This document shows, piece by piece, positions 58,554 through 64,000 of a stretch of DNA of 64,000 bases. A program made the position numbers and the translations under genes. The DNA comes from Ophiosphaerella korrae (taxonomy: Eukaryota > Ascomycota > Dothideomycetes > Pleosporales > Phaeosphaeriaceae): contig JALNQF010000101.1 of NCBI GenBank assembly GCA_028456385.1, forward strand, positions 1-64,000. The letters are read 5' to 3'. Positions within the stretch are counted from its first letter, which is position 1; each line of letters starts with the position of its first letter. The notes beneath the pieces were generated by a model. It worked only from the letters and a program-made list of their open reading frames with translations, did not search any database and was not told where the DNA came from.

Positions 58554-58844
58554 CTTGACGGCTGCGACTCAATTAGCACCAATTGTCTTCTCTGTATGCC
58601 CCTCTTCGGTCTGGGTAACGGACCTGGGCTGGCAAGACGATGGAGGGACGATGGGGTTCTTCTGCGGTCGACGGTGGTGTTGGGCAAGAAGCTGCGAGTT
58701 TCTGCCGGCGCCGCCAAGCCTCATCCAATGATCCGAGCTTCCTCCATGATGGACATGGCCATGGTCCGCGACTACAGCCACTACAACCACCGCAATTACC
58801 GCTGTATACTGTCTATCCGCCCTCGCCGCCGCAGCACGCCCGCC
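58554..58844. promoter_or_regulatory. Divergent promoter of two respiratory-chain genes
   Basis: The 291 bp between the ATP17 and NDUFS4 start codons should carry the promoters of both nuclear genes for mitochondrial complexes V and I. CCAC/ACCACC-type runs lie near 58780-58795. No experimentally known motif was identified. Confidence 0.55.
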
Positions 58845-59600
58845 ATGTCTGCCCTGCCCAGATCAATTGGAGCGCGGCTGCTCAAGCCAGCTCTGCGCCC
58901 GACTGCAGTCCCCGTTGTTGCGCCCAAGTACCGCGCCTATGCCACCAAGGGCTCCGAAGATGCGCCCGCCGTCCCCCTCACCAGCGAGTCTACCCAAATC
59001 CGCGAGGAGAGTGCCTCCGAGGGAATGAGGCACCAACCAGATTACAACGTCGCCATCGACTACCGAACATCGTGCGCCCTCTCCGATATGCTCTGCACCA
59101 CAACTAGCTGACCAAACCCAAAGTAATTTCTCGCCCATTCCCAAGCGTGTTATGGACGGAAGTGAGCCAGGCGAAAGTGTTGCTGCAGCTGTGCTCTCCG
59201 GCGCCCCAGTCGATCTCCAAGCGCGCACTGTGCGGTACAACACCCTCCGTGCTTGACTCTGCCTCGTGAATGTGAGACTGATTGAGCCAGCATTTACCGT
59301 CCTGCAAAGACTGCCACCCAATCCGGCAACTGGAACTCTTCACACTGGCTCATGGACTGGGATGTGCTCCCTAAGGGACACCGGTGGGAGAATCCGCTGA
59401 TGGGCTGGCAATCATCAGCCGACTTCATGAACGGACACCGCATTCAGTTCAAGACAAAAGAAGATGCCATCAACTTTGCTAACAAGCAAGGATATGAGTA
59501 CTTCGTACAGGAGCCGAACGAGCGAAAGTTCAAGCCCAAGGCATATGCCAACCTCTTTGCACACGTCCCAAAGAAACTGAAAATTGTCTACACCAAGTAG
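58845..59600 (+). CDS. NDUFS4: NADH:ubiquinone oxidoreductase subunit NDUFS4 (21 kDa)
   Basis: Three exons, 58845-59071, 59124-59234 and 59291-59600, with introns of 52 and 56 bp; 215 aa. The subunit lies at the matrix arm of complex I near the NADH-oxidising module and is needed for stability of the assembled enzyme. The N-terminus MSALPRSIGARLLKPALRP is a typical mitochondrial presequence. Family motifs are RIYRPAKTATQSGNWNSSHW, built across intron 2, then WENPLMGWQSSAD, INFANKQGYEYFVQ and the C-terminal KPKAYANLFAHVPKKLKI. The start at 58845 was chosen for the presequence; the open frame upstream of it is not convincing protein. Confidence 0.95.
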
Positions 59601-60047
59601 CAGTGCGAAACAGCTAGCGACATAGACTCCGTACATATTGGCATGGGACTACCTTTTTCCACACATTCACATGTCTTCCTTTTCTGCCGTGAACATCACA
59701 TCTTTAATTTGCCTTCCTCGAGGTTCACGAAGTGTAGCAAATTATGTCTAGGCAAACGGAATCCTTGGTTGCCATGCCCTTTTCTTTCACTTCTTGGCCT
59801 CCCGCAACCTATGAAAGTTGTGCTCATTCACTTACGATTGGCCTTCCCGCCTACGATAAAAATCTCCAGTTCATTATGGAATTCTGTGCCTGCCAGTATA
59901 CAAACGCTCCTTGGCTCCTCCTCGCTCTTGTCACAACACCCCAAGACGTATATACCACACCACCAACAAGCCAACTCACACATTGAACTTATACAACCTC
60001 CAACCTACCTCATCAACCTCCTCTTAGCGCCTCTTAGCGCCTCAAAA
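59601..60047. other. Intergenic spacer
   Basis: This 447-bp spacer lies between NDUFS4 and the following small gene. The duplicated decamer CTCTTAGCGC lies at 60021-60040, directly before the next start codon. Confidence 0.5.
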
Positions 60048-60421
60048 ATGGGCCGAGGCATGTACGATACCACAGACGCGACAAATCCGGGGTCATCAAT
60101 GGCCCAAGCGGCACTCAACGAGCATCAATATGCTCAAGCCCAGGCTCAAGTATATCAAACTCGAATCCTACCCCACCAGCAGACTGTTCACAAGAGATAG
60201 CGAGCACAGGAAGCACAGGTGGCGGCCGAGGTAGTGGCCAAGATCAAACGCGGCAAGAGGTCGAAGGGCATCGTGGTATGCCATGTCTATTTCAGTTGTA
60301 TTGGGTATCACTGATGTGTTATGTACAGGCCGCCAAAATGGTAGCCACAGAGCAAAGTGGCCCATCGGCGTCGCCCAAGAGCGAGCCCGAGGGCAGCCAA
60401 CAACAAGCCGCCGAGCACTGA
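60048..60421 (+). CDS. Small uncharacterised Ala/Gln-rich protein, three exons
   Basis: Proposed exons are 60048-60149, 60201-60275 and 60329-60421, with introns of 51 bp (GTATAT...GATAG) and 53 bp (GTATGC...TACAG); 89 aa. Both junctions keep the codon phase. The product starts MGRGMYDTTDATNPGSS and runs into an Ala/Gln-rich helix (AQAALNEHQYAQAQAQ), a basic patch (AKIKRGKRSKGIV) and an acidic Ser/Pro tail. Intron 1 is a multiple of three and holds the only in-frame stop (TAG at its very end), so its retention would yield a 50-residue protein. No family was recognised. The basic centre could bind nucleic acid, but this is a guess. Exon choice rests on consensus sites and frame only. Confidence 0.6.
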
Positions 60422-60675
60422 GAACCTTCGAGGTGTCTCAAGATCTCGCCAAATCGGCAAGATCCATACCATGTAAGTCGCCAGCGGGGCGCCGAAAGGT
60501 CGCTATTATCCCATCTATTTCTTCCTCTTCCTCTTCCTCTCCTGACCCCCCGTCTGGTCGCGGTTCAAAATGAATGTGTTACTTCATCATCGCTTCTGGT
60601 CCTCCAAAAAATCTGAAATTACATCCATGAAGTCGGTTCCGAGATTATTGTTCCGGAGCTTATTCGCTTTCGTGC

Positions 60676-61506
60676 TCATTTTCTGCGTCTAGCATCCATC
60701 GTCACCCTCCGTAGTCCTAAGAGTCCGCGAGATCGACTTACTGCTTGGATGGCATCCTTTGTAGCACTCTGGAACTTGCTGGCCATTTTCTCGTTACCAG
60801 ATACATTGGGGTGTTCGCCATCATCTGTATTGGCCACAGGGTCGTAGCCCTCGAAATTATCGACGAACCGGACGGGAGAGTCGGATGTGGACTTTGTAGG
60901 TGCGTACTCTTTGATTCTAGCGGATAGTGCGGCAATGTTCTTGGAGTTGTTGGGTTGTGACTTGGTGTCCCAGCGCTTGGGGTCAACAGGAGTCAAGTTA
61001 GACCACACAATTTGCATCTTAGAGTTCTTCGTCCGCATTTGAGCAATCAGGGTGTCGTATGCTTTGATGATATCGTCTTGGGGCTTATTGCCCAGGATAA
61101 CATCGTTGTGACCAAGGAACATGACTATCACATCCACTTGTGGTTGTTGGTTCAGCCATGTTGTGAGGTTGCCTTTTGCTGCGTAGTCGGTGGCTTGCGA
61201 CCCAGAGTGGCCTTCATGCTTGTTGCCGGTACCAGGGAACTGCTTCACACAGTCGTCGGATCCAGTTTGTGAGCCTACAAATTCGAAATTAGTCACACCG
61301 GCGCTCTTGAGCTTAGACTCAAGATTATTTCGCCAGCATCGCTATTGTTAAGTTAGTGGAACCGTTTGACTAGAGCGCCTGAGGTGACTACGTACTGTGA
61401 CAATGGAAGCACCGAATGGCATCACTTTGACAGATTGTTGGGCCATGACCTGGCCAGCTAAACTGAGAAGCCCAAAGGCTGTGATAGTACCAACCCTAAC
61501 CATCAT
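60676..61506 (-). CDS. Secreted SGNH (GDSL-like) hydrolase
   Basis: Two exons, 61506-61396 and 61341-60676, with a 54-bp intron (GTACGT...AATAG); 258 aa. SGNH enzymes are esterases acting on, for example, acetylated polysaccharides or lipids. An N-terminal signal peptide (TITAFGLLSLAGQVMA, cleavage before QQ) suggests secretion. Block I reads MPFGASIV, the common fungal variant of GDSI with the nucleophile Ser. Block III FLGHNDV carries the oxyanion Asn (GHND for the usual GxND), and block V DDGEHPNVSGNEKMA holds the catalytic Asp and His. A GTAAGT at 60737-60742 (complement) near the end of exon 2 offers an alternative splice to an acceptor about 53 bp further on, which would replace the basic RSRGLLGLRR tail. 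CE3-like acetyl esterase is the closest guess. Confidence 0.86.
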
Positions 61507-64000
61507 GAAAGATAATCAATGACTTCCAGTAAGCTCGCGGAAGGGTATAAGAGAAAAAGTAAACGATGATAAAAAAAGCTCGGGTTCAAGTCTAGGCCAG
61601 TGTTGAATTTAGTGATGGCGCCTTTAGTATTGATTCCACCGGCGTACGTGTCAGGCTACAAAGAGGTCTGATAGAAAGGGTGGTTGTGATCGAGACTCGC
61701 GGAACTGTCTTGGGAGCAGGTCGTGTGGTTTGGTGTTCAAGGGTGTGAAGTGTAAAGCGTATCACAATTTGGTGAGCCCCAGGAAAGAGTACGCCGTGCA
61801 ATCCCGAGAAATAAAAGTACCACGCGAACAAAGATATAGGAAGTCTCTGAATGTGGCTGCTCGTTGATTCAAGCACCTTGTGCGACGGCTAGAGGCATTT
61901 TAAGTTGATGGCTCAGCCCGCCTTTCTATCCGGGAGCTCAGACGCTCAACAGGTGGACTTCAGACTTCCATACGCCTCGCCCCATCACTGCCCTCATCTC
62001 TGGCCCAGCTAGCCTCAATGACCCTTTTTTTTTACTAGGGTATCCGAGCACGTTCCCTGCGTCTGAGTCTGTTAGGTTAGATTGACTAGGAAGAGGAAGC
62101 GGCGGTGCCTGGAGGCGCCTGGGGGCTGACCTTTGACATCTTTGTGCATACACCCACTTTCTTGATTGCGGATAGAGCTGACAAGAGGAAATTTGTATAG
62201 TAAGAAGGCATCCACTAATGCTCATCCGCCCTACGCCTGCTATTATCAGCGAACTTTCATACACGCCCGAGGAAGTGTCTCAGCATTACAGTTGACCATG
62301 ATGCACAAAACCCTCGAACCGATGCCAGGCCGAGCCGTGCCATGCATATCAGACTAACTGCATATCTCCCTGATGCATCCGGATATACCGATCAATTAAC
62401 CTAAATAGAAAGGCTTGGGCGTTCGTAGTTAAATGCTTAGCGATGTGGGCGTGCTCACGTTGTTTGTGGGCTGAATGATGCGTCGGAACGTGGTTTGAAG
62501 CGCCGCCCCCGGTTGGTTTTCTGGTTCAGCCGGGCGCGATGATTGGATTTGGCTTCTAAGCCTTCTTTGATGCTCGCCGTTGTGCTGGCGCGAAGAACAT
62601 AAAGTGGATACCGCGTGGAAACTTGTGAAGGCTGCGCATCTCGGCCATTCTACTGATGTTGGCACCAAGTTGAGCGTCTTGTGAACAGCTGCATCGGGTG
62701 GTGACCTTTTGCAAAAGCAGGTGGTGCAATGTGCAGTCATGATGGTGTCCTAATAATCTGGATCAAGAAGCTCGATGTTGATTCCGATGTGCCTGAACAT
62801 GATCATCCGCTGTCCGCACCCTAACCATCTTGTCGGTGAAGTTGCTTTGTCGATCAAAGTAAATCCTTCAACATCGTCAGGCACTCCACCCAAGTCGATC
62901 ATTTCGTGTTTCCAAACCGCGGACTAGCTTGTCACCATCACATTTTTTCTCGCGCAGCACCATACATGCTTTGTTTCGGTCTCATCACGCCCCGGCGTCG
63001 ATCACGGCTATTGTGTTATCGGCACTCACGGGGTCCGCCCCGTTCTTACAGCACTGGACGTGATAGAATGGCATTTTTAACTTTTGGCGTCTTGTCTGAC
63101 GTTGAGGTTCGGATAACGATATGCGATCAGTATCACATTCTGGATATGGACTGACATCCGACGAGGCCAGCCATTCACCCGATTTTGTTCTGTGTTGTGC
63201 TTTCTTCACAAGTGCTGTTGAACTTGAGGCTGTGCAAGGCTGCGCAAGGCTGATAACTCTCTCTCCATGTCTATTCATAACAAACGCGCCAGATGATCCT
63301 GAGATTCTCATGCCTGCAGTCAGCACTACATCCTGCCTACTTCTAATCTTACGGGCAACGTCCGCTATCCTATAATTGCTTCTTGGCATCGCAATCCCAG
63401 GCACTATGTAACAACCAACAAGATGAACATGTGTGCATTGGTAGTGTGACGCGACGCTCCTCGTCCGTCAAGTCTAACCATTCTTCATAGTAACTTCGCT
63501 GGTACATCGGTCGCACACCTATACGTACATGCTTGTTCCCCCTTGTACAACGAAACAAATTCCGGGGCAATGTCGGTCCCAGCTTTCCAAGGCGTCGAAA
63601 AAAAGCCTTGAAGCCTGCAAGTGGTACGTACGTGTTGTACGTGCATACTCAATCAAGCTTCCTTTATCCCTCTATTGTTTTGTCCGCTGTCACAACAATA
63701 AGGATAACGGTGAAACGAAACAGTTATGATATATGACGACCACAAATTCGTTTACCCTGTCAGAAGGATCACAGACGGTAACAGAAGAATTGCACTAGCA
63801 CCTCGGCTAATATATTGGTAAAATTGCTCCCTGACCTTGACCTATGCATAATTTAACCCTCCCCCGAGAAGATGCCTTGAAAACAGAAAGGTATGACCAA
63901 AGAGTCTGGTATGTTGCGCTTTTAACTGAGCCTCCTCAAGTCCTGTTGGACTGGCGTGTGTAGAGTCCAGTCCGTTATGGCGCTGAGAATGACCGGTGCC
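61507..64000. other. Gene-poor right end of the window
   Basis: No recognisable gene, tRNA or transposon was found in these 2.5 kb. The first part should contain the hydrolase promoter. ORFs of up to about 140 codons on both strands overlap each other, lack splice support and read as random sequence. Confidence 0.45.

Noticed and set aside
60140..60175. tRNA-like B box (CTCGAATCC)
   Set aside because: No matching A box, acceptor stem or cloverleaf could be folded around it, and it lies in a presumed intron of the small gene.
61438..61470. Loss of catalytic function in the SGNH hydrolase because block I reads GAS instead of GDS
   Set aside because: The nucleophile Ser is present and GAS variants are common in fungal SGNH enzymes; the other blocks are intact.

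Overview
The window is nuclear DNA of a filamentous ascomycete. Supporting this are many spliceosomal introns of about 46-64 bp with GTAAGT-like donors, homocitrate synthase (the fungal lysine pathway), fungus-type TRS85, NUF2 and PEX12, and a large transposon block destroyed by C-to-T mutation in the style of repeat-induced point mutation (RIP). The protein style suits Dothideomycetes, perhaps Pleosporales; that placement is an inference.

Bases 1-15650 are an extremely AT-rich, gene-free island. It begins with a (TTTTA)n microsatellite and holds nested transposon relics: a minus-strand Gypsy integrase fragment (about 2.83-4.56 kb), a near-complete plus-strand Gypsy chromovirus (about 4.77-11.57 kb, with zinc knuckles, protease, reverse transcriptase, integrase and chromodomain all still readable through stops), a Fot1/pogo DNA transposon with inverted ends inserted in a diverged copy of the Gypsy 3' flank (11.88-13.75 kb), and three copies of a 0.6-0.75 kb LTR-like unit. 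The base composition changes abruptly near 15650, only about 315 bp from the end of PEX12.

Bases 15650-24000 form a transition zone. The intact divergent pair PEX12 / PQ-loop membrane protein is followed by 2 kb of empty sequence and then two decayed genes: an ammonium transporter with an internal stop and a deletion, and an alpha/beta hydrolase with an internal stop. Both stops are TGA where a TGG tryptophan codon is expected.

Bases 24000-64000 are ordinary gene-dense euchromatin. In order: mitochondrial-type thioredoxin (-), a disordered protein (-), NUF2 (+), a 2EXR-like protein with a His-rich repeat (-), a GNAT acetyltransferase (-), isopentenyl-diphosphate isomerase (-), homocitrate synthase (-), D-amino-acid oxidase with a peroxisomal C-terminus (-), an OTU protease (+), TRS85 (-), CCA1 fused in frame to a TTI2-like domain (+), a four-helix membrane protein (+), a large disordered protein (-), ATP synthase subunit f (-), complex I NDUFS4 (+), a small three-exon gene (+) and a secreted SGNH hydrolase (-). 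The last 2.5 kb shows no gene.

The genes are mostly unrelated housekeeping functions. The only functional clustering seen is ATP17 and NDUFS4, two respiratory-chain genes sharing a 291-bp divergent promoter. No secondary-metabolite cluster, CRISPR, tRNA or rRNA gene was found. The most notable observations are the CCA1-TTI2 gene fusion, the legible nested RIP island, and the paired TGG-to-TGA gene disruptions next to it.
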